A DNA stretch of 64,000 nucleotides. Source: Bacillota bacterium (lineage in GTDB: Bacteria > Bacillota > Clostridia > Christensenellales > SZUA-584). The notes under the pieces were generated by a model that was not told where the DNA came from, made no database searches, and saw nothing but the letters and a program-made list of their open reading frames with translations. Position 1 is the first letter of the stretch. The number at the start of each line of letters is the position of its first letter. The position numbers were made by a program, and so were the translations under genes. Location: NCBI GenBank assembly GCA_023408075.1, contig JAEYKW010000045.1, forward strand, positions 1 through 64,000. Reading direction: 5' to 3'. Shown here one piece after another: positions 7,958 through 16,235 of this stretch.

Positions 7958-8408
7958 CATATCCGGGGCTAACCATTGGCCTGCCTGAGGAGCCTGACCT
8001 CAATCGCAGAGGTTAATTGCGGCTTCATGATAGTGCTGACTTTGTGCGGGGAGGCTGTCGTAGGCAGGCGGCGAAAAGGAGCTATTGACGAGATTGTGCG
8101 ATGAAGCGGGAAAATGGCAGAACCGCGTCAATGCTTCTGACGCCCTGTGAAGGATTTAATATTCAAGGTGAAGACACAGGGGTTATCATTAATACCTATA
8201 GGGTCTTCTTTGGAAAAGCTGTCGCCGACAGGCGGCTGACGAGGCAAGACATTAATATCTTCGGTATCCGTTCATATCAAATGTGTTCCGCTGTCCCCAA
8301 GAAGGGGACGGAATTATGATGTATCACGCAACTCGTGACAGGCAATCAAAGAGATGATACGCATAATGAAGCCGCTTTGCCTCCACGGCTTTGCCGGGAT
8401 TTGCGTAC
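7958..8408. other. gene-free intergenic region with repeat fragments
   Basis: About 450 bp with no credible gene. It holds a reverse-oriented part-B repeat (8218-8245) and a small GTCCCC-AAGA-GGGGAC inverted repeat at 8294-8310. ORFs at 8101-8319 and 8314-8511 have no ribosome site or recognisable product. Confidence 0.6.
8218..8245 (-). repeat. dispersed repeat part B, reverse orientation
   Basis: GCTGTCGCCGACAGGCGGCTGACGAGG is the reverse complement of the CCTCATCAGTCGCC...GGCGACAGC wording seen in copy 1. No part A was found nearby. Confidence 0.6.
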
Positions 8409-8440
8409 AAAAAAGGCCTTTGGCATACAGCCAAAGGCCT
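8409..8440 (-). terminator. terminator of the L,D-transpeptidase gene
   Basis: A perfect 10-bp stem AGGCCTTTGG/CCAAAGGCCT with a 7-base loop. On the minus strand it is followed by TTTTT. Confidence 0.95.
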
Positions 8441-8461
8441 AATAGTCTTATTCTGTGTTCA

Positions 8462-9571
8462 TTAATCGAGGCTATAAGCCTGCTTATACGTATCGGATGG
8501 CATGTTTTCATCCATCACCTCATGAATGACGCCCCAGCCCTTGGTCAGCGCTTTTGTTTCCACATAGCCCTCCACGCCCCAGTATCGAATCTTCGTCCAG
8601 CCTTCCTTGTCGGCTTCGGTCACAGCCACCGACGAATATTCGGGCACCTTCGTAAGCTTTTCGGAATCTTCATCAGGAGAAGCGTAGATATACACCGTTT
8701 TCTTTAAAATATCCGCGTCCTCTTTGGACATCATCACGCCCTGCTTGAATGTGATATACCCGGTACGTATATAGCCTTCACGGTTTTCGAACTTCACTTT
8801 GGCCCAGGGCTCCGCAATCTGCAGCACCTCCACCTCGGTGCCGAGCGGCAGGCGCTTGACGACATGGTCGTTATTGCCGTTGCCTGTGCGGATATCCGCA
8901 TCCTCCTTGACGATCCAGGCTTTGGGGTTGGCAAGCTCCGGCATATCAAAAAAGGTCTTCTGAAACGCCTTGTAGTCGCCGAAGGACATCTTTGATTTTA
9001 ATAGCTTTCTCATCGCCGAATCGGATTTTTCCGTATTGGAGACCTTAACCGTGGTGCCGGGGCAGGCGTAGTAATAGAGCCACTTGGCATCCTCCACATA
9101 GAGGCGGACGCAACCGTGGGAGCCCTTGCTCCCAAGACGCCGGTAGGCACCGCCCTGAAGCGTATCGATATCGCGCCTGTCGTACATGATGGAATGGAAA
9201 TACACGCCGCCGACGATTTGCGTCCAGTATTGCGCGAAGGTATTGTCGAAAGCGGTGAACTCGCCGAAACGCTCGTGCCCGCCGACCTTCCACAGGCCGC
9301 TCGGCGTGGGCGTCCCTTCGTCCTCGGGAATCAGCGGATCGAGCTCGGTGCGGCCCGATGTGCAGATGAAACGCCGCACCACCTTGGTATACTCGCCGTT
9401 GTCATCTTTCTCAAAAACCGTAACGATCTGATTTTTGAGGTCGAGCAGTATATAATATTTATCAGGATCAGTATTTTTCAGTTCGTCGTAAGCGAGAGCC
9501 GTTCGCGGCGGGATGGCGATACCGCAGAATATGACGACAGCCGCAAGCACAAAAAAGAATCTTTTTAACAA
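8462..9571 (-). CDS. L,D-transpeptidase with SH3-like domains
   Basis: 369 residues from a TTG at 9571, which has GGAGG 6 bp upstream; an ATG at 9598 without a good site would add nine residues. An N-terminal signal peptide ends near PRTALAYDE. The YkuD catalytic domain (about 35-170) carries the family motif HS(x)nSHGCVRL, with catalytic Cys154 in GSHGCVRL and His in VYFHSIM. It makes 3-3 cross-links in peptidoglycan or attaches proteins to it. Two bacterial SH3-like segments follow (about 220-285, TEVEVLQIAEPWAKVKF...GYI, and 300-360), likely binding cell-wall peptides. It acts outside the membrane. It is transcribed alone, with its own promoter and terminator. Confidence 0.92.
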   Translation of the reverse strand: MLKRFFFVLAAVVIFCGIAIPPRTALAYDELKNTDPDKYYILLDLKNQIVTVFEKDDNGEYTKVVRRFICTSGRTELDPLIPEDEGTPTPSGLWKVGGHERFGEFTAFDNTFAQYWTQIVGGVYFHSIMYDRRDIDTLQGGAYRRLGSKGSHGCVRLYVEDAKWLYYYACPGTTVKVSNTEKSDSAMRKLLKSKMSFGDYKAFQKTFFDMPELANPKAWIVKEDADIRTGNGNNDHVVKRLPLGTEVEVLQIAEPWAKVKFENREGYIRTGYITFKQGVMMSKEDADILKKTVYIYASPDEDSEKLTKVPEYSSVAVTEADKEGWTKIRYWGVEGYVETKALTKGWGVIHEVMDENMPSDTYKQAYSLD

Positions 9572-9616
9572 ATTGCACCTCCGATATTGACATGGCAAAC
9601 AATTCTAGTTAAGAAA

Positions 9617-9645
9617 AGTATAAAAACAAATGGGGACGCTGTCAA
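9617..9645 (-). promoter_or_regulatory. sigma-A-type promoter of the L,D-transpeptidase gene
   Basis: On the minus strand TTGACA (9645-9640), 17 bp, TATACT (9622-9617), about 45 bp before the TTG start. Confidence 0.8.
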
Positions 9646-10116
9646 GAGGAGGTATTCGCGGCTCTGTTATGGATAGCTTCTCTGAAATGATGGCTTCCCA
9701 TTGAATGCCTTCGAACCGTCTGCGCGTGCAGTCTGCTGTTGATGCAAAAAGCACCAACAAAATCAGAATGCCAATCGGTTTATGAACTCGCTGCTTGAAT
9801 AATTGTTCCCTTCATCTATATGTATCTGTATGCGCATGTGGGTTTTTCGGAATATAAGAGCGATTGATTCTGATATCCCATGTCATTTGTGTCAAGTCAT
9901 CACTGGCACAACAAAGGGATTGAAAATGACAGGTTTGGGATTACCGGATAGTCGGATTTAACAATCACGCCGCTGTTTTCAGTCGGCATTGGAGAGGCGG
10001 GAGCCGTTTCTATAACGAATGCAAGACGATCAAAGTCAAGAACTTTGTCTGTTTAAAAATCGCGAGCCGGATATTGTGCTGGAGTGTAATTTAAGCTATA
10101 AAACTTCATATAGATG
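9646..10116. other. gene-free divergent intergenic region
   Basis: About 470 bp between two divergent promoters. I see no ORF with a ribosome site, no repeat copy and no RNA gene. Confidence 0.55.
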
Positions 10117-10144
10117 TTGACATTCACAAATTTGTGATTACAAT
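10117..10144 (+). promoter_or_regulatory. promoter with embedded palindromic operator, glutamine synthetase
   Basis: TTGACA (10117-10122), 16 bp, TACAAT (10139-10144); an alternative TATAAT lies at 10144-10149. The spacer holds a perfect 14-bp palindrome TCACAAATTTGTGA (10124-10137), ideally placed for a repressor. The coding start is 76 bp further on. Confidence 0.65.
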
Positions 10145-10219
10145 ATAATATATAGTTTGTGCAACAAAGGCGTTTCACGATTTGTTCGTGGATCGTCTTT
10201 TAATTTAGGAGGTAAAATA

Positions 10220-12301
10220 ATGGCAAACGAAAAATTTGTATCGCCTGAAGAGATATTTGGGGAATATGTCTTCAACGAATCCGTGATGAAATCAAGGTTA
10301 TCCAAAGCCACCGTTAAGATCCTCAGACAAACCATCGAATCCGGTGTGGCGCTCGATTCTTCGATCGCCGATGAGGTTGCATCCTCAATGAAAGCCTGGG
10401 CTATCGAGAAAGGCGCCACTCATTTCACGCACTGGTTCCAGCCGATGACCGGTATCACTGCCGAAAAGCACGACGCATTTATCTCTCCCTGCGGCGACGG
10501 CAAAGTGATTCTGGAATTCTCGGGCAAAGAGCTTATCAAAGGCGAGCCGGACGCGTCGTCCTTCCCGTCGGGCGGCCTGCGCGAAACAGCAGCAGCCCGC
10601 GGTTATACGGCATGGGACTGCACCTCCCACGCTTTCGTACGTGAAGGCACGCTGTATATCCCGACAGCATTCTTCTCTTACACAGGTGAAATTCTTGACA
10701 AGAAAGCGCCGCTGCTCCGCAGCGTGGAAGCGCTCAGCACGCAGGCACTGCGCGTTTTGAAGGCGATGGGCAACACCACGTCCCGTCAGGTCGTCTCCAC
10801 CGTGGGCCCCGAGCAGGAATACTTCATCATCAACCGTGAGCTTTACGAGAAGCGCCTCGACCTGATGCTGACCGGCCGCACACTGTTTGGTGCGATGCCG
10901 CCCAAGGGTCAGGAACTCGAAGATCAGTATTTCGGCCGTCTGCGCAACAAGATCTCCGATTTCATGCATGACCTCGACGTCGAACTCTGGAAGCTCGGAA
11001 TCACAGCCAAAACCAAACATAACGAAGTGGCTCCTGCCCAGCATGAGCTCGCGATTATATTCGACCCGGCCAGCATGGCTGCGGACCACAACCTGCTCGT
11101 TATGGAAATGATGAAGCGCGTTGCCAAGAAGCACGGCCTTACGGCTCTGTTGCACGAAAAACCGTTTGCGGGCGTCAACGGCAGCGGCAAGCACATCAAT
11201 TGGTCCATGGCGACCAACGACGGCATCAACCTGCTGGAGCCCGGCCTGAAGCCGATCGAAAACGAACAGTTCCTGATCTCCCTGGCAGCCGTGATTAAAG
11301 CTGTGGATGAGTACGCCGAGATACTGCGCCTCTCCGTGGCGAGCGCCGGTAACGATCACCGTCTGGGCGCCAACGAAGCGCCTCCGGCCATCATCTCCAT
11401 GTTCGTCGGCAAAGAGCTGCAGGCCATCATCGAGTCGATCATCAGCGGAAACACGTATGTGGACAACGGCCGCGTGAAGACCAACCTCGGCATTTCCTCG
11501 CTGCCCGTGATCACCGAAGACGCGACCGACAGAAACCGTACCTCGCCGTTTGCTTTCACAGGCAACAAGTTCGAGTTCCGTATGTGCGGTTCGTCGCAGA
11601 ATATCGCGGAAGCCTGCTTTACGATCAACACCATCGTGGCTCAGTCTCTGAGCGAAATCGCCGACAAGCTGGAAAAAGCAAGCGATGTGCCCGCCGCTGC
11701 GATGGATATCATCAAAGATATCTTCAAAAAGCATCAGCGCATCATTTTCAACGGCAACAATTATTCGGAGGAATGGGTTGCGGAAGCTGCAAAACGCGGC
11801 CTGCCGAACATTGGGAACACCGTGCTTGCCATCAAGGAGATCGTCGCCGAGAAGAACAAGCTCGTGTTCGAGAAGATGGGCGTGCTCAACGAAAAGGAAA
11901 TCGAGTCCCGCTATGAAATTCTGCTCGACAACTATACGAAGACCATCAACGTGGAAGCTTTGACGCTGATCGACATCACCGAGCGCCAGCTGCTGCCCTC
12001 CGTGCTCGGTTATGCGCTCAAGCTCTCGGAGATTGCCGAAAAGGCCGGCAGCAAAACGGCAAAAGCCCGTCTTGCAAAGATCAACGAGCTGGCTGACGCG
12101 ATGGATGCCGCTCTCACATCGCTCAAGAGCGCTGTCGGGGCTGATCATGGCGACGATGCGTTTGATATCGCGCTCAGCTACCGCGAGACCGTGGTGAGCG
12201 CCATGGGAGCGCTCCGTGAGGTTATCGATGTGACCGAGCCCGTCATTCCTGCGGATGTATGGCCCGTGCCGGTTTACACCGATCTTCTTTTCAGAGTGTA
12301 A
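10220..12301 (+). CDS. glnN: glutamine synthetase type III
   Basis: 693 residues, the normal length of GSIII (about 700), against about 450 for GSI. ATG 10220 has AGGAGG 7 bp upstream; an upstream frame to 10157 has no site. GSIII N-terminal domain features appear at once (FVSPEEIFGEYVFNESVM, THFTHWFQPMTG). The catalytic core carries VGPEQEYFII, APAQHELAIIFD, the nucleotide loop VNGSGKHINWSM, and NDHRLGANEAPPA. The glutamate-binding segment GNKFEFRMCGSSQN follows, then a long C-terminal helical region. It makes glutamine from glutamate, ammonia and ATP. It is transcribed alone. The promoter palindrome suggests nitrogen or redox control, but the regulator is unknown. Confidence 0.96.
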   Translation: MANEKFVSPEEIFGEYVFNESVMKSRLSKATVKILRQTIESGVALDSSIADEVASSMKAWAIEKGATHFTHWFQPMTGITAEKHDAFISPCGDGKVILEFSGKELIKGEPDASSFPSGGLRETAAARGYTAWDCTSHAFVREGTLYIPTAFFSYTGEILDKKAPLLRSVEALSTQALRVLKAMGNTTSRQVVSTVGPEQEYFIINRELYEKRLDLMLTGRTLFGAMPPKGQELEDQYFGRLRNKISDFMHDLDVELWKLGITAKTKHNEVAPAQHELAIIFDPASMAADHNLLVMEMMKRVAKKHGLTALLHEKPFAGVNGSGKHINWSMATNDGINLLEPGLKPIENEQFLISLAAVIKAVDEYAEILRLSVASAGNDHRLGANEAPPAIISMFVGKELQAIIESIISGNTYVDNGRVKTNLGISSLPVITEDATDRNRTSPFAFTGNKFEFRMCGSSQNIAEACFTINTIVAQSLSEIADKLEKASDVPAAAMDIIKDIFKKHQRIIFNGNNYSEEWVAEAAKRGLPNIGNTVLAIKEIVAEKNKLVFEKMGVLNEKEIESRYEILLDNYTKTINVEALTLIDITERQLLPSVLGYALKLSEIAEKAGSKTAKARLAKINELADAMDAALTSLKSAVGADHGDDAFDIALSYRETVVSAMGALREVIDVTEPVIPADVWPVPVYTDLLFRV

Positions 12302-12317
12302 TACAGTTCAGTACCAG

Positions 12318-12347
12318 AAGGCTCTGCGGCAGCGCAGAGCCTTTTTT
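12318..12347 (+). terminator. Rho-independent terminator of the GSIII gene
   Basis: AAGGCTCTGC/GCAGAGCCTT stem around a short GGCA loop, with TTTTTT. Confidence 0.95.
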
Positions 12348-12362
12348 GTGGAACAGAAAAAG

Positions 12363-12460
12363 CCTTCTCCTTGAGGAGAAGGTGGTGCGCAGCACCGGAT
12401 GAGGTGTCAATCTGGAGCTGTCAATACGAACATTTCGCAGCCGCTTGTGGGCGACAGCGC
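12363..12460 (+). repeat. dispersed two-hairpin repeat, copy 3
   Basis: Part A (12363-12408): CCTTCTCCTTGAGGAGAAGG hairpin, then TGGTGCGCAGCACCGGATGA. Part B (12438-12460): CAGCCGCTTGTGGGCGACAGC, somewhat diverged. Confidence 0.75.
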
Positions 12461-12531
12461 GAGCAGATGCAAGACAAAATTTTAAAAGCGTTGTGAAGGA
12501 ATGCCGGTGCCTTTTGGAAAGCCGTAAGATC

Positions 12532-12566
12532 GTGACAATTGTCACTGCACAAATGATTGCAGTGAC
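12532..12566 (+). promoter_or_regulatory. overlapping palindromes upstream of the ABC exporter operon
   Basis: GTGACAATTGTCAC (12532-12545) is a perfect 14-bp palindrome. It overlaps a second perfect inverted repeat, GTCACTGCA-N8-TGCAGTGAC (12541-12566), which is followed by TCTTTTTTTG. The right-hand structure looks like an attenuator-type terminator, the left-hand one like an operator. Alternatively the two compete as RNA folds. A possible -10 TACAAT lies at 12590-12595. Confidence 0.55.
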
Positions 12567-12627
12567 TCTTTTTTTGTGGCTTGTTATTGTACAATGGCCT
12601 TGGAAAACATGAAAAGGGGAAAAAGCT

Positions 12628-13557
12628 ATGGTTGTGGAAATCAAAAATCTCAATAAGCGTTACGGCAGCAAGCTGGCTGTTGACAATCTGAGCCTCAAAA
12701 TCAGCAAGGGGGAAATACTCGGTCTCTTAGGCCCGAACGGGGCGGGAAAAACAACGCTGATCAACTCAATCATCGGCATCACGGACGTTCAATCCGGTGA
12801 GATCAAAATATTCGGGCACAACATGATAGGCAACGGCAAGGAGATTCGGAGCCGCATCGGCGTCGTGCCGCAGAATATCGCGCTGATCAAAGAGTTTACG
12901 GCGATAGAAAATGTGACTTACTTCGCGCGGCTCTACGGCCTCAAAGGGCAAGCTCTGAAGGAGGGCGTTCGTGCTGCGCTCGAATTCACCAATCTGTGGG
13001 AGCGGCGAAAGGAGTACCCCAAGAAATTCTCCGGCGGCATGCAAAGGCGGCTCAATATCGCCTGCTCCATCGCGCACAGGCCCGAGCTCATCATCATGGA
13101 CGAACCGACGGTGGGCATTGACCCTCAATCGAGAAATCATATCCTTGAATCGGTACGGACACTGCGTGACGGCGGCTCCACGGTGGTCTATACGTCGCAT
13201 TATATGGAGGAGGTCGAAGCGGTCTGCACGAATGTCGCCATCATGGATAACGGTCGGCTGATCGCTCAAGGCACGAAGGAATCCTTAAAGGAATATGTGC
13301 AGGAGGAGCAGGTGGCCGAGATACTGCTGGAAAACGCCAACTTCAGCATCACGCAGGCCGTTAAAGATGTTTTCGGCGTCAAAGAATGCACATTGCAGGG
13401 CAACGCGATGACAGTCGTGTTCGACAGATCCAGCAACATCTCCAAAGTGTTGAATGCGATTACCGAAAAAGGCGGCGTCATCAGCAAAATCGGCATGCAG
13501 GAAGCCACCCTTGAAGATGTCTTTCTTGCTCTGACCGGCAAGAAGCTCAGGGACTGA
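12628..13557 (+). CDS. ABC exporter ATP-binding protein
   Basis: 309 residues with every ABC ATPase motif: Walker A GLLGPNGAGKTTL (about 31-43), Q-loop VVPQN, signature FSGGMQRRL, Walker B LIIMDEPTVGID and switch His in YTSHYMEE. A C-terminal extension of about 80 residues (DUF4162-like) is typical of antibiotic/multidrug and linearmycin-type exporters. AAAAGGGG precedes ATG 12628. Two ABC-2 permease genes follow with 15-bp and -14-bp spacing, forming one transporter. A NarL-type two-component system lies downstream, the arrangement of Bacillus lnrLMN/lnrJK, suggesting efflux or resistance to a membrane-active compound (inferred). Confidence 0.93.
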   Translation: MVVEIKNLNKRYGSKLAVDNLSLKISKGEILGLLGPNGAGKTTLINSIIGITDVQSGEIKIFGHNMIGNGKEIRSRIGVVPQNIALIKEFTAIENVTYFARLYGLKGQALKEGVRAALEFTNLWERRKEYPKKFSGGMQRRLNIACSIAHRPELIIMDEPTVGIDPQSRNHILESVRTLRDGGSTVVYTSHYMEEVEAVCTNVAIMDNGRLIAQGTKESLKEYVQEEQVAEILLENANFSITQAVKDVFGVKECTLQGNAMTVVFDRSSNISKVLNAITEKGGVISKIGMQEATLEDVFLALTGKKLRD

Positions 13558-13572
13558 CGGGAGGTGCGAAGC

Positions 13573-14697
13573 ATGAGATTTCTTGTTGCGGCATGGTATG
13601 AGTTCCTCAAGAATTTGAGAGATATCAAGATGGTTGTGTTTCTGATTGTCTTTCCGATCGTCACGATATATCTGATCGGGTCGGCGGTTCAGGGCTTCTT
13701 TGAGCCGGATACCGGGACGGTCATTGAGGTGGCCTACGTCAACGAAGACGACGGCGCGATAGGCCAGGGGCTGGATGCGTTCTTTGACAATGATGAATTA
13801 AGAGATAAGCTCGATGTCAGCAAATACGATTCTTTGGACGAAGGCGAAAAGGCATTGTCGGAGGGGAGCAGCACGGTGCTCGTGTCGGTTCCCGATGGCA
13901 TGACAGATGCGTTGATGCAGGGTGAAAGCGCAAAAATCGCAATCTCGGGCAGCACGGGGCTGGAGATTGTGGAAACGATGGTGAACAATTACGCATCCGC
14001 TGTCAACGCCAATGTGGTTGCCGCAGAGGCCGGTATAGAGCCTGCGCAGGCGGAGCGCACGAGCGTGGTTGAACGGGTAGACCGGACTGAAAACGGGTCT
14101 TTCCCAAGCTTGATCGATTATTACGCCGTGCTGATACTGCTCGAAGCGCTGGTCATCGGCGGGATATTCGGCGCGAATATTTCCGCGAGCAACTATGGGT
14201 CGGATATTCATATCCGCACCCATGCGCTTCCGGTCAATCCGTTCACCTTGCTTTTCGGGCGGGTGATTGGCAGTGTGGCCTATCTGATGCTGACGTCGGT
14301 GGCCACCATACTGTTTACGAGCCTTGTGTACGGTGTCAACTGGGGCAGCAACCTGCCAGTTTTGCTCGGGACGCTGGGGCTCTTCTGCATGGTCATGGTA
14401 GGCATCGGCGTGATTTGCGGCAGAGTGCTTAAGAAAATTTCGACCGCCATTATGATGGTATTTGCGCTGATGTTCTTTTTCGGAACGGTGTCCGGTTCTG
14501 TTTCGCCCTTAAGCGGCGTCACGACGATTGGATTCCTCACCCCGAACTATTACGCGAAGATACTGTTGTTCGGGTCAATCTACGGATATCCGGATCACGT
14601 CATGATCAGTTCTGCGTTTTGGCTGACGGTTATGGCAGCAGCCGTTTACGCTGCGGTTATCGCTTTGATGAGGAGGGTTAAGTATGACAATATTTAA
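13573..14697 (+). CDS. ABC-2 type permease
   Basis: 374 residues from ATG 13573, chosen for GGGAGG 8 bp upstream over the GTG at 13564. It has the classical ABC-2 exporter layout. One N-terminal membrane helix (MVVFLIVFPIVTIYLIGSAV) is followed by a large extracytoplasmic domain of about 150 residues, then five or six helices (YYAVLILLEALVIGGIFGAN, SVAYLMLTSVATILFTSLV, GTLGLFCMVMVGIGVICG, STAIMMVFALMFFFGTV, and WLTVMAAAVYAAVIALM). It forms half of the export channel with the ATPase encoded just before it. The stop overlaps the next start by 14 bp. Confidence 0.9.
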   Translation: MRFLVAAWYEFLKNLRDIKMVVFLIVFPIVTIYLIGSAVQGFFEPDTGTVIEVAYVNEDDGAIGQGLDAFFDNDELRDKLDVSKYDSLDEGEKALSEGSSTVLVSVPDGMTDALMQGESAKIAISGSTGLEIVETMVNNYASAVNANVVAAEAGIEPAQAERTSVVERVDRTENGSFPSLIDYYAVLILLEALVIGGIFGANISASNYGSDIHIRTHALPVNPFTLLFGRVIGSVAYLMLTSVATILFTSLVYGVNWGSNLPVLLGTLGLFCMVMVGIGVICGRVLKKISTAIMMVFALMFFFGTVSGSVSPLSGVTTIGFLTPNYYAKILLFGSIYGYPDHVMISSAFWLTVMAAAVYAAVIALMRRVKYDNI

Positions 14698-15787
14698 GCA
14701 GACGCTGAAACGGATTTGCTCAAGCAAGTTTAAGCTCGCTATTATATTTCTCTGCCCGGTGCTTTTTACGGCGATGTTTATGACATCGGGCCACAGCACG
14801 CTGACGATGCTTGTGGTCGATAAGGATCAATCTGCGCTTTCGCAGCAGCTTATCGCGGGGCTCGAAGGGCTCGGCAGCAATATGAATATCGTCATATCGC
14901 GCGAAGACGAAATTGACGACAAAATTATCAGCTATCAGGCGGATGAAGCCGTGACCATAGATAAAGGATTTGAAGACGTCATATTGAGCGGGAGCACGCC
15001 TGTGATCAGCGAATTTCATATCCTTGACAAGTCGGCGATCATCAGCGCCAACGCGTTTATTGACGGATTTGTTGCCAACATGAAGGCGCTGGCTGCAGGG
15101 GTAAACGGCGACAGTGAGGCGTTTGCATCCGCAATGGCCGGTTATGAAGAAGAAAGGCTGTTCGTATGGAACGCTGAGGAAGCCTCCGCCGGAGAAACGT
15201 GGGGATATGGCAGTCTCGGATTCCTCGTGCAGTTCATGCTGTACATGTCCATCATTACGGCCGGGCTTATACTCGAGGACAGAAGCTCCGGCATCTATTA
15301 CAGGACTTTCTTTGCGCCCGTGTCATTAAAACGGTATTACGCCGAAAACCTTGCGGCTTTTCTGATCATCGGCATACTTCAGGTTGTAATATCGATCACG
15401 CTGCTGATCACGGCATTCGGTATGGATTTCGGGCATCCTGCCGCCATCTACCTGCTTTTCGCTGTCTTTTCGCTTGTGTGTGTGGCCCTTGGTATGTGGC
15501 TCATCACGCTGTTCCGCAAGCCGATCATGGCGTATCTGTCGATAGTGTTCATCACGACGCCGCTCGTGATGCTGGGCGGATGCTACTGGCCTGTCAGCTA
15601 TATGCCGGACATCATCATAAAAATATCCAAGTTCTTTCCGACGTCATGGGTGATGCAGGGCGTGGATAAGGTCGTCAATCAGGGAGCGGATATTGCCGGA
15701 GTCGGTGTTGAGATGCTGATACTGCTGCTCTTTGCGGGCATTCTCATGGCGGCGGGTCTGGTGAAGAAAGTTGATATTGCCAAATAA
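14684..15787 (+). CDS. ABC-2 type permease, second subunit
   Basis: 367 residues with the same topology as the preceding permease. A first helix lies near residues 14-32 (LAIIFLCPVLFTAMFMT). An extracytoplasmic domain follows (about 35-165), then helices LGFLVQFMLYMSIITAGLIL, NLAAFLIIGILQVVISITLLI, YLLFAVFSLVCVALGMWLI, YLSIVFITTPLVMLGGCYW and MLILLLFAGILMAAGLV. AGGAGG lies in the end of the previous gene, before ATG 14684. The pair likely works as a heterodimer. No clear terminator follows; 448 bp of repeat-rich sequence separates it from the kinase gene. Confidence 0.9.
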   Translation: MTIFKQTLKRICSSKFKLAIIFLCPVLFTAMFMTSGHSTLTMLVVDKDQSALSQQLIAGLEGLGSNMNIVISREDEIDDKIISYQADEAVTIDKGFEDVILSGSTPVISEFHILDKSAIISANAFIDGFVANMKALAAGVNGDSEAFASAMAGYEEERLFVWNAEEASAGETWGYGSLGFLVQFMLYMSIITAGLILEDRSSGIYYRTFFAPVSLKRYYAENLAAFLIIGILQVVISITLLITAFGMDFGHPAAIYLLFAVFSLVCVALGMWLITLFRKPIMAYLSIVFITTPLVMLGGCYWPVSYMPDIIIKISKFFPTSWVMQGVDKVVNQGADIAGVGVEMLILLLFAGILMAAGLVKKVDIAK

Positions 15788-16023
15788 ATACGGTATGATA
15801 AAGCATGGATAACGGTCGCGGGCGGGTGCAAGCCCGCCCCGGCTTGTCGATAGGAACCGTTGTCATTCCGGATATCCCCGTTGTTCCGAGGAGAGGGGAT
15901 TCCGTGCAAATTGCTTGCGATCCGCTCACGCCATGTGGGGCTGTCCGGTGCGCGTTGCAGACAATAGCATAAATAAAAAAGTAAATTTTCAGCGGCAGCC
16001 ACAGGCCGCACAGCGCGGCTTAG
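15788..16023. other. gene-free spacer between exporter and kinase genes
   Basis: Contains a GGGCGGG/CCCGCCC inverted repeat at about 15822-15841 with no T-run, then sequence resembling the GTCATTCC... genomic repeats. No gene was seen. The MITE-like element begins at its right edge. Confidence 0.5.
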
Positions 16024-16182
16024 GTAAACGCTGATTAATTCGGAATACCGTCCTAACGGCTGATTCCGCGCTCTGCTGTGTCACCGAAATCTCAAAATAG
16101 CGCTGCTATTCCTCGATTTCGCTCCTTGCAGAACACGAAATCCGCTCGTTAATCCATCATTTCTCATTTAATCATTGTTTAC
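16024..16182. mobile_element. MITE-like element with terminal inverted repeats
   Basis: The left end GTAAACGCTGATTAATTC and the reverse complement of the right end, GTAAACAATGATTAAATG, match at most positions. The 4-bp sequence TTAG flanks both sides (16020-16023 and 16183-16186), as expected of a target-site duplication. The 159-bp interior is non-coding and itself largely self-complementary (GAAATC...AATAGC-GCT-GCTATT...GATTTC). It would have to be moved in trans by a transposase that is not in this window. Confidence 0.6.
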
Positions 16183-16235
16183 TTAGGCGGCGTGGGTATG
16201 GGCGGAGCATATCAAAGTGTGATTGCAGGTGATCT

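Noticed and set aside
6873..8003. 376-codon minus-strand ORF opposite the binding-protein-like lipoprotein
   Set aside because: The sense gene has a promoter, Shine-Dalgarno site, lipobox and terminator; the antisense has none.
10385..12148. 587-codon minus-strand ORF opposite glutamine synthetase
   Set aside because: The sense strand is an unmistakable GSIII; the antisense product is low-complexity and has no start signal.
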